In this document: piece by piece, positions 16,804 through 26,319 of the stretch | Numbering within the stretch: position 1 is the stretch's first letter | Layout: each line of letters starts with the position of its first letter | Origin: Bacteroidales bacterium | GTDB taxonomy: Bacteria; Bacteroidota; Bacteroidia; Bacteroidales; UBA932 | Direction: 5' to 3' | DNA: 64,000 bases | Assembly: GCA_017546605.1 (NCBI GenBank) | Contig: JAFYSH010000014.1 | Span: 1-64,000, forward strand | Translations under genes and position numbers: made by a program | The notes under the pieces: generated by a model | Databases searched by the model: none | Seen by the model: the letters and a program-made list of their open reading frames with translations, nothing else | Told to the model about the DNA's origin: nothing

Positions 16804-18462
16804 ATGAATATTACCCGTCTCCTCCTGATTGCGCCCCTTCCGCTCCTGTTGCTTCTAGTACTTTCATGCCAATCCGTTGGAGCCCGGCAGGAGCTGTTGG
16901 CCGTGGAATCATACCTGAATTCGGATCCGGAGCGAGCCCTGGCTGTTCTGGACTCGATGGACCGGCAGGAGCTGACTACGCGAGAGGACCGTGCCCACTA
17001 CGCCCTGCTCAAATCGATGGCCCTGGATAAGAACTACATTGACCTGACTTCCGATTCGGTCATTGCCCCTGCCGTAGCCTATTACAGCAAGCACGGCACA
17101 GCAGACCAGAAGATGAAGGCATATTTTTATCAGGGTGTTGTTTACTTTAATGGTCGATATTTGTCCCAGGCATTACTGTCTTTCTATCAAGCGCAAGAGT
17201 GTATGGAGTCTTCCGAAGATGCACGACTAAAAGGAATTATTTATATGGCCTTGAGCGATCTGTATGAGCTTCTTTACGATAGTCCTATGGTCAAAAAGTA
17301 TCTTGACAAAGGGATTGAACAGTTTATGATTGCAAAAGATACTACCCAATATAGGATAGCATTACTGCAGAAAGCAGTCTATTGTCAATCTGTAAATGAA
17401 GTTGCTGTAGCAGATTCTTTGTATAGCGAGTTATTGGAGGAGATTGAGACGCTTCCCTCGTACTCTGCCCAAATGCTACTTACCAATTATGCGAAATTAT
17501 GCATGATAAATCCAGTCCCCAAAGCCCAGGAAGCAATACAGTTGTACGAGAAACTGTTTAACGAATATGGTTATAGATTGCGAGAATCGCATGCGGGCCC
17601 GTTGGCATATGCGTACGAATTAGTAGGGGATTCATGCACCGCAAACTACATTTTCCAGCGTTTTGAGAACGACGAGAACCATCCTTTGGCTTATTGGAAA
17701 TATCTATCTGAAAAACATAGAGGGAATCTTGATAAAGCTCTGATAGAGTTGGAACATGTTAATCAAACTCAGAGTCATTTGTTTCAGAGAAAAATGTCCA
17801 TAGGAGAAGATAGGCTACTTATTCAATATCTGGAGGAAATGAACGTAGCAGAAAAGCAAGAGAAATTTATTTTAGTATTATTGTTGCTGTTGCTTCTAAT
17901 GTTTGTCACTTTTATTGCATTCTATATTAATGCAAATCTAAAGCTGAGAAACAGAAAAGCCAATCAAAAGTTACAATCCATGTTGCTCGCCGCGAATGAG
18001 GTAAATGAGTTGATGAGAACGCAACTTGACTCAGTGCGGAAGGAAGACATCGCTAGTTATCTTCAAAAGGAGTTTTTCAGAAAATATAAGGCTCAGTTAG
18101 CCATACTGGCAGACCTCTATACGGCTTATTATGCTTCAGGTGATTTCTATGATAGGAGGGCGACAGTCTATGGCTACGTAGATAAATTGGTTCAAAATAT
18201 GCGGGATAGCGATCGGTTAACAACTGCGATTATACAACAAATCAAACATAACACTCCTTATGGGGAAGCCATAGATTCTTTGAAACTAAATACAAAGGAG
18301 CAAGAGATCTTTTGCTATTATTTTATGGGATTGAAACCCCAACTAATCTCTGTGTTGATGGATATAGATCTCCAAAATGTCTACAAGATACGATCCCGGA
18401 TGAAACGCAAGATTGGATTGTTGGACCAGGGTGCTCGTGATTTCCTGCTCACGCATTTTTGA
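16804..18462 (+). CDS. Membrane-tethered TPR regulator with C-terminal HTH
   Basis: This 552-residue protein has a lipoprotein-type signal (lipobox LVLSC, Cys about residue 22). TPR-like helical hairpins run to about residue 350. One strong membrane helix (about 358-380, LLLLLLLMFVTFIAFYI) is followed by a coiled coil. The C-terminal part of about 60 residues (LKLNTKEQEIFCYYFMGL then KIRSRMKRKIG) resembles a degenerate LuxR-type HTH. The layout suggests a periplasmic sensor that directly binds DNA from the membrane, with no kinase or receiver. It precedes DUF3244, lipoprotein and hydrolase genes that it may control. The first 300 bp and last 80 bp are GC-rich and the middle is AT-rich, which suggests recombination. 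A second protein of this layout is encoded at 41558. Confidence 0.75.
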   Translation: MNITRLLLIAPLPLLLLLVLSCQSVGARQELLAVESYLNSDPERALAVLDSMDRQELTTREDRAHYALLKSMALDKNYIDLTSDSVIAPAVAYYSKHGTADQKMKAYFYQGVVYFNGRYLSQALLSFYQAQECMESSEDARLKGIIYMALSDLYELLYDSPMVKKYLDKGIEQFMIAKDTTQYRIALLQKAVYCQSVNEVAVADSLYSELLEEIETLPSYSAQMLLTNYAKLCMINPVPKAQEAIQLYEKLFNEYGYRLRESHAGPLAYAYELVGDSCTANYIFQRFENDENHPLAYWKYLSEKHRGNLDKALIELEHVNQTQSHLFQRKMSIGEDRLLIQYLEEMNVAEKQEKFILVLLLLLLLMFVTFIAFYINANLKLRNRKANQKLQSMLLAANEVNELMRTQLDSVRKEDIASYLQKEFFRKYKAQLAILADLYTAYYASGDFYDRRATVYGYVDKLVQNMRDSDRLTTAIIQQIKHNTPYGEAIDSLKLNTKEQEIFCYYFMGLKPQLISVLMDIDLQNVYKIRSRMKRKIGLLDQGARDFLLTHF

Positions 18463-18533
18463 TGAGTATTCTTATCCTTTTGCGGTAAAAATATCCGATG
18501 TCAGAAAATGGCTCATAAAAAACTCTAATCAAG

Positions 18534-18566
18534 CTTGTAGTTTGTTGGTATTCAACAAATTGCAAG
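18534..18566. repeat. Imperfect 14-bp inverted repeat before the DUF3244 gene
   Basis: CTTGTAGTTTGTTG (18534-18547) and CAACAAATTGCAAG (18553-18566) pair with two mismatches around a 5-base loop. There is no T-tract, so it may be an operator or an RNA hairpin rather than a terminator. The 186-bp gap around it shows no other clear signal. Confidence 0.4.
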
Positions 18567-18648
18567 TTTAGTAAAATTTCATTTGTCAGATGTTTTTTCA
18601 GTTCTTCTTCGTAACTTGCGAGAGAATTAACTAAAAAACCAAGATAAA

Positions 18649-19041
18649 ATGAAACGACTTTCTCTCTTTCTTATTGCCTTTATAGGTGTCATGTTGTTGT
18701 TTTCCTCTAAAGCTTTCTCGCAGGGAGGAAATGTCATTGATATTCCCATCACAGAAAAAGGGGATACTTTACAGCGACCTAATCGGTCAGCCCCGATTTT
18801 AATACTTGAAGGAACGTATGATCCTTTACAGAATGAAGTTTTGCTAAGTTCATATGGGAACACCTTGGGTTTACTGGAGGTTTGCCTAAGGAATGAAAGT
18901 ACATGTGAGTATAAATTTGCTTATATGGAAACTTCCGACCAAACGTCTATCCCTATCTCCGGTTCTCCCGGCTATTACACCATCACCATCTACACCGAAG
19001 ATGATCGGGTATTCTGGGGAGAATTCTGGATAAATATATAA
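18649..19041 (+). CDS. Secreted DUF3244-type protein
   Basis: This small secreted protein of 130 residues has a Sec signal peptide (about 1-24, ending AFSQ). The mature part is beta-rich. It ends with GYYTITIYTEDDRVFWGEFW, matching the C-terminal strand pattern of DUF3244 proteins, which occur widely in Bacteroidales without known function. The first three quarters are AT-rich, while the last 80 bp are GC-rich like the genome at large. That fits recombination with paralogues elsewhere. It is the first gene after the TPR-HTH regulator. Confidence 0.75.
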   Translation: MKRLSLFLIAFIGVMLLFSSKAFSQGGNVIDIPITEKGDTLQRPNRSAPILILEGTYDPLQNEVLLSSYGNTLGLLEVCLRNESTCEYKFAYMETSDQTSIPISGSPGYYTITIYTEDDRVFWGEFWINI

Positions 19042-19079
19042 CAGATTCAAATTAATAATTTAAACAACATTCTTTTATT

Positions 19080-20126
19080 ATGAAACATATAATTGTATTT
19101 ATTGCACTCTCCTGCTTGTTTCTATTTTCATGTACTCGCAATGAGTTGCACAAAAGCATTGATGACCAAAGGAATGATTCAGATTCAGAAGAACTCACTC
19201 TTTTTATGACAACTGAACAAGTCTTTACTTCCGTTGAAATGAAAGAGACCTTTAATTCAAGCAAACATTCTATTTTCTCCTCTTCAGCCATAGAACAACT
19301 ATTGGCACAGCGAATGAATGGGATTGTTCCTGTAGAACCGTCTGATCCGCCTATTATTGATTCGGAAGAAATACCCATATGGACTTTTAATTCTATAATT
19401 GATACGATATATACAAATGGTGAAATGGTCTATGATGCGACATTTGAGATTATTAATGATTCAGATGCCAATCCAATACTTGACGTTATTGAGTCATCTG
19501 TCAATCGCGTCAATGTTCCTGCTCATATGGCATATCGTAACGGTATATTGAGTATTAGTAATTCTGACAGAGATGAACTCTATTCAAAATCTCATACGGA
19601 ACCTAATATGACACAGTATGTTGATTCTTTGAGTCATTATTGGCAGCTCTATGAAGACTATCTTTATAGTCAAGGAAGTGCTGTTCCAGGACAATCAAGT
19701 GCCTCAGTATCCAATAATTTGGTTGAAAAATCAGGATATAATCAAGTTGGGGTATTAGCCAGTGGTGATTTGATTTTAGAGAAAGAATATGACGCTACTG
19801 ATATTCCATTGAGCAAGAGCATTCAATTGTCATCTACTCGTATGAAGAGCACCATCATCTGTTCTCCAGATTATACTAAAATCCGTCAAGAATCGCTCAG
19901 TTGTGGGGATCAATTACTGTCGCGAACAACAACAACATATGTGCTCAACCACGATAATTACAAAACATATCTTTCTGCCACAGCACTGGATGCTCCGATT
20001 AAGGTTGTTAGTCAGAGTTTGATTATTGAATCAGGAATACCTAAGATTTTCACAAAAATAGAAGGATATTCAAAAAATATTACGAAAGTCCATAATTATA
20101 TAAATCACGAGTCCTATGAAAAATAA
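19080..20126 (+). CDS. Unknown lipoprotein paired with hydrolase
   Basis: I do not recognise the family of this 348-residue lipoprotein. A short signal peptide ends in LFLFSC (lipidated Cys about residue 18). The mature protein begins with a Ser/Asp-rich stretch (about 20-45) that may act as a surface-export signal, as on many surface-exposed Bacteroidota lipoproteins. No known domain can be named. The stop overlaps the start of the secreted hydrolase gene by 11 bp, so the two are probably translated together. It could be a partner, substrate receptor or inhibitor of the hydrolase. The gene is AT-rich compared with the rest of the window. Confidence 0.65.
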   Translation: MKHIIVFIALSCLFLFSCTRNELHKSIDDQRNDSDSEELTLFMTTEQVFTSVEMKETFNSSKHSIFSSSAIEQLLAQRMNGIVPVEPSDPPIIDSEEIPIWTFNSIIDTIYTNGEMVYDATFEIINDSDANPILDVIESSVNRVNVPAHMAYRNGILSISNSDRDELYSKSHTEPNMTQYVDSLSHYWQLYEDYLYSQGSAVPGQSSASVSNNLVEKSGYNQVGVLASGDLILEKEYDATDIPLSKSIQLSSTRMKSTIICSPDYTKIRQESLSCGDQLLSRTTTTYVLNHDNYKTYLSATALDAPIKVVSQSLIIESGIPKIFTKIEGYSKNITKVHNYINHESYEK

Positions 20127-21504
20127 AATATTGTTTATTCTTTATTTCTGTATGCTTTTCTCTATATCAGAGATTAGTGCTCAAAGTACCCAGAATCGTC
20201 TGGTATATTGGATTCATGGACTAAATGAAGATGCTTCATTTTGGGAGGGAATGTGTGAAGAACTGACTCCAGATAATGGTATATGTCTGGAATATGATTC
20301 AGACCATACTGGAGGGATCAACGGCATAGCCGCTGATTTGAATGCTCAGATCCCCTCTGATCGGTATGTCATATTAGTCGGTCACAGTGCAGGAGGGCTT
20401 GTCGCCCGCTCCATTCAGCAACTTAATTCAAAAGTCATTGGAGTTATCACCGTCGGAACACCTAATTATGGTGCTCCAATTGTTAATTCTATGCAAACAT
20501 CATCTTACGAGAATATCGTAGAACGGTTGGCAGATCAGATAGAAAATACTATCATGACAGCATACTACGACCTGTTGGGCGTATACGATGATTTTTGGTT
20601 TCTCTTTAATTATAGAGATAAAATATTGGAACTTGCTACAACAATAAGGGCATCTGGTTTTTTTGTGGATATTCTCGAGACAGAGGCAATGTATTATTTG
20701 GACGAATGGAAAGATGGATTATTGAATCAGCCTATGGTGTTGGATATGCATCCTGAGAGTTCATACATTCAATCCATGATGGCAGATAGTACCAACCTGA
20801 GGTCTGTATCTTCAATTCATGGAGAAGAAAGTGAAGGACAACTATATCGTTTGATTAGCTCTGCTATCTCTAATAGTCAAACGGGGATTCCAAATGACAG
20901 TTTATTTGAAGAAGAACAAAATGCCCTTTTTGAATTAGAGGGATTGGTTTTATGGAGTATGAATTTGGCAAATCGAACTAAGAATGTAACGAAATGGTTG
21001 AGATTTGTTTACCCTGTTCCTTTGTTCATAATGAATTCATTATTGAACCACCTCTCTTCTACTCTCGCCTCTCTTGCTTCTTTATTGCGCTACATTAATG
21101 TTGATATACACACTGATTGGGCTGAAGAAATTGGTGCCTATCATTTTGAGGAACGGACTATACGCATTCCAATCTACGATAATGGCGGAATCCATATTGG
21201 AGGAGGAGGGATCGACGGTCCCATTATTGATATTCCAGGAGAAGAAGTAGGTGACTTTGGTCAGATTATTGGCTATGTAGAAGAAGTCAGAACAGTATTG
21301 GTCAATGAGTCTCACGATGGATTAATTCCCTCCTCTTCAGCTCTAATTCGCACAACTGGGAGTACCTATCACGAATTTACGGTATCAGGGGCGAACCACC
21401 TTGAAATGAAGAATCATGCCGGTATAAAGGTTTGTATAGAAGACGAAATAGATCGATACATGTCGGCACAAACTATTATTGGCCCCGTATTTCCGATTTT
21501 GTAA
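20116..21504 (+). CDS. Secreted alpha/beta hydrolase, lipase-like
   Basis: This 462-residue secreted protein has a Sec signal (about 1-22, ending ISAQ). The alpha/beta-hydrolase fold is clear in the first 120 residues: oxyanion-region sequence YWIHGLNEDASFWEG and the nucleophile elbow GHSAGG with Ser91. The closing motifs are near the end: SHDGLIPSSSA for the acid and ANHLEMKNH for the histidine. Between them lie about 270 extra residues with a hydrophobic helix (about 300-325), which could be a lid. It resembles PGAP1-like or triacylglycerol lipases, but the substrate is unknown. It is coupled to the preceding lipoprotein gene. Confidence 0.75.
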   Translation: MKNKILFILYFCMLFSISEISAQSTQNRLVYWIHGLNEDASFWEGMCEELTPDNGICLEYDSDHTGGINGIAADLNAQIPSDRYVILVGHSAGGLVARSIQQLNSKVIGVITVGTPNYGAPIVNSMQTSSYENIVERLADQIENTIMTAYYDLLGVYDDFWFLFNYRDKILELATTIRASGFFVDILETEAMYYLDEWKDGLLNQPMVLDMHPESSYIQSMMADSTNLRSVSSIHGEESEGQLYRLISSAISNSQTGIPNDSLFEEEQNALFELEGLVLWSMNLANRTKNVTKWLRFVYPVPLFIMNSLLNHLSSTLASLASLLRYINVDIHTDWAEEIGAYHFEERTIRIPIYDNGGIHIGGGGIDGPIIDIPGEEVGDFGQIIGYVEEVRTVLVNESHDGLIPSSSALIRTTGSTYHEFTVSGANHLEMKNHAGIKVCIEDEIDRYMSAQTIIGPVFPIL

Positions 21505-21577
21505 TTTATTTTACATTTAGTAGCTTTACAACTTAGGTATGCAATTATCCATTTTTTATATCAATATAGTACTTATT

Positions 21578-22672
21578 ATGAATAAAAGATTTACCAACCT
21601 ATTCCTACTTTTACTGATCTCTGCTTTGTTGTTGCCGGTTGCCTGCTGTGAAAAGGAAACTCCGACGCCTCCACCCCCTATTCCTGAAGAAGATTTGTCG
21701 CAATTGACCTTAAGTGGAGAACAACTGACAGCAGATAACACTTCTGTCTGGATGTTATTCAAAGGAGGGGCTACGACAAAATCTGTAGAGTATGTGTTCG
21801 TTCCCTTTCTGGAAACGATGCAGGAAGGTTTTGTTTTTGATATGGACAGCTATGACTCCGCCAAAGTTGTACCTATTAGCGATTTGATCATGCAACTGAA
21901 ATGCTCTAATCTTGGCACCTATATGTTATATGCTCGTCCTGTTTCAGAACATGGAAGAAGGGGAGAATCAATAGCCATACCGGTAATTTGCGGATATGGT
22001 GGGATAGAAATTCTTTCCTATAATTGTGTTTATCTGGAGTACCGGGTTCGTATATTCAATCCGAGCAAATGTGACAAGGTGTCGGTTATATGGATGAAAC
22101 CCGACGAGTCTGATCCAGGAAGTGCGATGGAAGATATGGTAAAACGGTACTTGTTCAGAGGGACTCCACAATCTGACGGTGAAACCGGGAAAATGCTGTT
22201 GTATAGACTTGCAGCAGATACGAAGTATATAGTAGGTGTCGCGATGCTCGACAAAAACCAGGAGTATCAAAGCAGTTATATCTTCGAGCTGGAAACCCCA
22301 GAATACGACAGTCTCGAATTGCCCGGTCCGTTATCGGTTAGTATAGATACGGTCAAAACAGATGGTTTTACTTTTACTATGGAATGGGGAGATAATACAG
22401 AGATAGTAGCAATGGCGACTGCGTCTAGGTCTGAATCAGATGAAGAGTATAGTGTGTCGGATCTGGAAGAGATGGTGTGGTTTTACTTAACAAACCCGTT
22501 GGGTTTCAGTATTGTAGATTATTCTCCTTTTATGGCAGAAGGAACCTATACTGAGGATGTTCGGTTTGAGAAAGGCTGGAACCGCTATTTCATCTTTGTG
22601 CCGATGAATGCAAATGGATTTGTTGGTCGAGGCCAGTTTGTATACTATGTCTTAACCCGTCCTAATCAATAG
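21578..22672 (+). CDS. Lipoprotein with repeated beta domains
   Basis: This lipoprotein is about 364 residues long if translation starts at the ATG at 21578. The earlier ATG at 21539 gives a poor signal sequence. The signal peptide ends LLPVACC (lipidated Cys about residue 24). A proline-rich stretch (PTPPPPIPEE) follows, then two or three beta-sandwich-like domains with patterns such as LAADTKYIVGVAML and FTFTMEW. They resemble fibronectin type III modules and the repeats of the lipoprotein at 45768. It is probably exposed on the outer surface. Function is unknown. It belongs to the accessory block downstream of the 16804 regulator. Confidence 0.6.
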   Translation: MNKRFTNLFLLLLISALLLPVACCEKETPTPPPPIPEEDLSQLTLSGEQLTADNTSVWMLFKGGATTKSVEYVFVPFLETMQEGFVFDMDSYDSAKVVPISDLIMQLKCSNLGTYMLYARPVSEHGRRGESIAIPVICGYGGIEILSYNCVYLEYRVRIFNPSKCDKVSVIWMKPDESDPGSAMEDMVKRYLFRGTPQSDGETGKMLLYRLAADTKYIVGVAMLDKNQEYQSSYIFELETPEYDSLELPGPLSVSIDTVKTDGFTFTMEWGDNTEIVAMATASRSESDEEYSVSDLEEMVWFYLTNPLGFSIVDYSPFMAEGTYTEDVRFEKGWNRYFIFVPMNANGFVGRGQFVYYVLTRPNQ

Positions 22673-22758
22673 TATATTTATGTTAAAAAAGATACCTCTA
22701 ATGCAACGAATTGCCAAGAAAATGCATCTATATAGATAAACTATAAAATTATTCGCCT

Positions 22759-23592
22759 ATGAAAGCTTTACTCAGAACGTTTATCGTAAGCCTCTTGTTG
22801 GTTGTTGGTTCTACCACCCAAGGATGGGCTCAGTTTCGGACTACCTATCCGGTATCGGATCCTGCTTATACGGCTCATTCACTAGAACTCCCGGCGATGA
22901 CTCCCTCGCAGCAGACACTTCCGTATGCCGGGAATCATCTGATGGATGCCGGCAAGTCAATGACATTTGTGGGGGCAGCTTCCTTATTCAGTACAGTGTG
23001 GTTGTGGTCTACCCTGGCTACTGATGAGCTCTTAGGGATATTTTTTGGAGATTTTGATTTAAGCTCCATGGAAACTATTGAAGCATATGCTGGTGGTGTG
23101 GCCATTGCAAGCGGTATCGCACTGTTGACGGGTATTCCGATGTGGATTATTGGTAGGTCCCGCCAGAGCGAGCCTGACGGGTATCAGTATTTGGGTACGC
23201 CGAAAGGCTTTGGAATGCGCGTAGATGTGACGGGCTCCCTGGCACCCGTAATGGGGGTTGATTTTGTAGCCGGCTACCATTATAATCCGCATTTCTTTTT
23301 AGGGCTGGGAGTCGGTCAACGCTTTTTGAACGGCTACATTGTTCCTGTCTATGCTGATTTTCGGATGACGCTAGTGGACAAGCGGGTTTCTCCATATGTT
23401 GGAGTTGATCTTGGGGGAGCCTACTACCAGAATACGGATCAGATTGGTCCCTTCTTCGGACTAAATGCGGGAGTCCGTATTCGCAACAAGGAGAAAGATC
23501 AGAGTCGTGGAGACTGGTGGATTGCTGCTGTTTATGAACTCTCCGATGTCTATGGTCGTAATGCAGGACTGCGGGTAGGGTACTCGTTTTAG
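22759..23592 (+). CDS. Outer-membrane or envelope beta-barrel-like protein
   Basis: This 277-residue exported protein has a Sec signal (about 1-25, ending GWAQ). Residues 65-130 contain two hydrophobic helices, unusual for an outer-membrane protein. From residue 155 on, alternating beta strands with aromatic ends (YHYNPHFFLGLGVGQ, ending in LRVGYSF) look like a small barrel. The last residue Phe fits the C-terminal signal for barrel assembly. It may combine an inner-membrane hairpin with a barrel, or the helices may lie within the periplasm. The function is unknown. Confidence 0.55.
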   Translation: MKALLRTFIVSLLLVVGSTTQGWAQFRTTYPVSDPAYTAHSLELPAMTPSQQTLPYAGNHLMDAGKSMTFVGAASLFSTVWLWSTLATDELLGIFFGDFDLSSMETIEAYAGGVAIASGIALLTGIPMWIIGRSRQSEPDGYQYLGTPKGFGMRVDVTGSLAPVMGVDFVAGYHYNPHFFLGLGVGQRFLNGYIVPVYADFRMTLVDKRVSPYVGVDLGGAYYQNTDQIGPFFGLNAGVRIRNKEKDQSRGDWWIAAVYELSDVYGRNAGLRVGYSF

Positions 23593-23604
23593 GGAATCCC
23601 GATT

Positions 23605-24426
23605 CTAGTTATTTTCTTCCAGGCTGCGGGTCAGCAATAGGAAATCTTCAACGGACAGCTGTTCCGGACGAAGGCGCATCATCTGCTGGATATTTTCTGG
23701 CAGATGATCTGTTTTATAGCCCTTTTCTTCCAGCAAGGGACTCAACGAGTTGCTGAGGACCTTGCGCCGTTGGTTGAAAGCGGCTTTAACAATTGCTTTG
23801 AACAGATTCGCGTCACAACCCAAGTCCGTGCGTCCGTTGCGGCGCAGGCGGATGACGGCTGATTTTACTTTCGGCGGCGGGGAGAAGACGTGTTCGCCGA
23901 CGGTGAAGAGGTATTCGATGTCGTACCAGGCTTGCAGCAGGACAGACAGGATGCCGTAAGACTTTTTGCCAGGACCGGAAGCCAGGCGTTCACCCACCTC
24001 TTTTTGGACCATGCCGACTACTTGGGGAATCTGGTCTTTGTGGTCCAGGACCTTGAAGAAGATTTGGGAGGAGATGTTGTACGGGAAGTTGCCGATGATC
24101 CAAAAGGGTTCATTTCCGAAAATTCGGGAGAAGTCCAAGTACAAAAAGTCTTCGCGGTGGAGCAGGGGACGGATTTCCGGGTAGTTGAGGGTGAGGTAGG
24201 TCACGGATTCACCGTCCAATTCCACAAACTGTGGACGGATGTCGGTTCGTTTGAGCAGGTATTTGGTCAAGACCCCCATACCGGGTCCTACTTCCAATAC
24301 GTGGGGAAGTACTTGGTTTTCATCGGTCTTGGGGTTGGGATCCTGCAGGCTGTCCACAATTCGCCACGCAACGTCTTCATCACGCAGAAAGTGTTGTCCC
24401 AGGTTTTTTTTGGCTCTTACGCGCAT
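23605..24426 (-). CDS. rsmA: 16S rRNA dimethyladenosine transferase RsmA
   Basis: This 273-residue enzyme (KsgA) dimethylates A1518 and A1519 in helix 45 of 16S rRNA. The family start is KKNLGQHFLRD, the SAM motif is VLEVGPGMGVLT and the catalytic motif is NFPYNIS. I start at the ATG at 24426. The longer version adds 16 residues (MIFRFFFCYL...) that do not match the family. The gene stands alone on the minus strand, divergent from aspS. Confidence 0.95.
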   Translation of the reverse strand: MRVRAKKNLGQHFLRDEDVAWRIVDSLQDPNPKTDENQVLPHVLEVGPGMGVLTKYLLKRTDIRPQFVELDGESVTYLTLNYPEIRPLLHREDFLYLDFSRIFGNEPFWIIGNFPYNISSQIFFKVLDHKDQIPQVVGMVQKEVGERLASGPGKKSYGILSVLLQAWYDIEYLFTVGEHVFSPPPKVKSAVIRLRRNGRTDLGCDANLFKAIVKAAFNQRRKVLSNSLSPLLEEKGYKTDHLPENIQQMMRLRPEQLSVEDFLLLTRSLEENN

Positions 24427-24519
24427 CTTCTCTATTTTTTCGCGAAGATAGCAAAAAAAGAATCGAAAAATCATTAATTTCGCAGGTTCATAACAACGAA
24501 TAAATTTAAATTATCAGAT

Positions 24520-26295
24520 ATGTATAGATCACATACTTGCGGCGAGTTGCGTTTAGCAGATGCCGGTCGTGAAGTGACGCTGGCCGGATGGGTACAACGT
24601 ACCCGAAAAATGGGGGGTATGACCTTCATTGATTTGAGAGACCGTTATGGAATCACCCAGTTGGTGGTGGATGAATCGGCTTCCCCTGCCTTGAACGAAG
24701 AAGCGGGCAAATTGGGTCGTGAATACGTCGTTCAAGTAAAAGGTCAAGTGGCAGAACGTTCCAGCAAGAACAACCGCATACCGACCGGAGAAATCGAAGT
24801 GCAATTGTACAGCATTCAAGTGCTGAATGCCTCGGTTGTACCTCCGTTTACCATTGAGGATGAGTCAGATGGCGGTGAAGAAATTCGTGCTCGTTTCCGC
24901 TATTTGGACCTGCGTCGGAATCCTTTGAAAAAGGCTTTGGAATTGCGTCATAAAATGGCACACGAGGTGAGAAATTACTTGGATGCCCAACACTTCATGG
25001 AAATTGAAACACCTTACCTGATTAAATCCACTCCCGAAGGAGCCCGCGACTTTGTGGTTCCTTCCCGAATGAACCCGGGTCAGTTCTATGCGTTGCCGCA
25101 AAGCCCGCAAACTTTCAAACAATTGTTGATGGTGGCAGGTTACGACCGTTATTTCCAAATCGTACGTTGCTTCCGTGACGAAGATTTGCGTGCAGACCGC
25201 CAACCTGAGTTTACCCAAATCGACTGCGAAATGTCTTTCGTAGAACGCGAAGACATCCTCAATACTTTCGAAGGAATGTGCAAGGCCTTGTTCAAGAATG
25301 TACTGGGCCGCGAATTGGAAGGACAATTCCCGCGCATTTCCTACGCCGATGCGATGAACTACTACGGTTCCGACAAACCGGATATCCGTTTTGGTATGAA
25401 AATCGGTGAATTGACCGACCTGGTGAAAGGTCATGGTTTCGGTGTGTTTGACGATGCACCGTACATCGGTGGTATTTGTGTATCCGGCGCTGCCGAATAC
25501 ACCCGCAAACAAGTGGATGAACTGACCGAGTGGGTAAAACGTCCTCAAGTGGGAGCCAAAGGCATGGTTTACGTGCGTTGCAATGCGGACGGCAGCTTCA
25601 AATCTTCGGTGGATAAATTCTACGGTCCGGAACAGTTGGCGGCCATTGCCACTGCGATGCAAGCTCAGCCAGGTGACTTGATCCTCATCCTATGCGGTGC
25701 CCGCAAGAAGACCCAGGAAGCTTTGGGTACGTTGCGTATCGAAATGGGTAACCGTTTGGGCCTCCGCAATCCGGAAGAATACGCTCCCCTGTGGGTATGC
25801 GACTTCCCGTTGTTGGAATGGGACGATGAAACTCAACGTTTCTACGCGATGCACCACCCGTTCACAGCTCCGAAACCGGAAGACATGGACAAATTCTTCA
25901 GCGATAAGAAAGAAGACCTTGAACAAGTTTGTGCCAATGCATACGACTTCGTGTTGAACGGAACCGAAGTGGGTGGTGGTTCCATCCGGATCCACGATGC
26001 ACAAGTACAAAAACGCATGTTCGAAGTGTTGGGCTTCTCGGAAGCGGATGCCGAAGAACGTTTCGGATTCATCATCAACGCCTTCCGTTACGGAGCACCT
26101 CCGCACGGGGGTATTGCCTTCGGTTTCGACCGTTTCTGTGCGTTGTTCGGTGGTCAGGAAACCATCCGCGACTACATCGCCTTCCCGAAAAACAACCAAG
26201 GTCGCGATGTGATGTTGGATGCACCTGCTGGCATTGACCAGGTACAGATGGACGAACTCTTCCTGGAAAGCAAAGCGCCTGTGGTAGAACAATAA
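24520..26295 (+). CDS. aspS: Aspartyl-tRNA synthetase
   Basis: This is a class IIb synthetase of 591 residues, the usual length for the bacterial type with a GAD insertion domain (about 285-420). The anticodon-binding OB domain comes first (about 1-110, [20 protein letters not shown]). Motif 2 lies in [14 protein letters not shown], and motif 3 is [14 protein letters not shown] near the C-terminus. It charges tRNA-Asp. The yqeY gene follows after 24 bp. Confidence 0.97.
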   Translation: MYRSHTCGELRLADAGREVTLAGWVQRTRKMGGMTFIDLRDRYGITQLVVDESASPALNEEAGKLGREYVVQVKGQVAERSSKNNRIPTGEIEVQLYSIQVLNASVVPPFTIEDESDGGEEIRARFRYLDLRRNPLKKALELRHKMAHEVRNYLDAQHFMEIETPYLIKSTPEGARDFVVPSRMNPGQFYALPQSPQTFKQLLMVAGYDRYFQIVRCFRDEDLRADRQPEFTQIDCEMSFVEREDILNTFEGMCKALFKNVLGRELEGQFPRISYADAMNYYGSDKPDIRFGMKIGELTDLVKGHGFGVFDDAPYIGGICVSGAAEYTRKQVDELTEWVKRPQVGAKGMVYVRCNADGSFKSSVDKFYGPEQLAAIATAMQAQPGDLILILCGARKKTQEALGTLRIEMGNRLGLRNPEEYAPLWVCDFPLLEWDDETQRFYAMHHPFTAPKPEDMDKFFSDKKEDLEQVCANAYDFVLNGTEVGGGSIRIHDAQVQKRMFEVLGFSEADAEERFGFIINAFRYGAPPHGGIAFGFDRFCALFGGQETIRDYIAFPKNNQGRDVMLDAPAGIDQVQMDELFLESKAPVVEQ

Positions 26296-26319
26296 TTCAA
26301 CGATTCAGCAGAAACCAAT

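Noticed and set aside
24865-25662. Long antisense open frame (265 codons) inside aspS
   Set aside because: It lies wholly within the aspS gene, has no family-like motifs, and arises from the codon bias of the real gene on the other strand.
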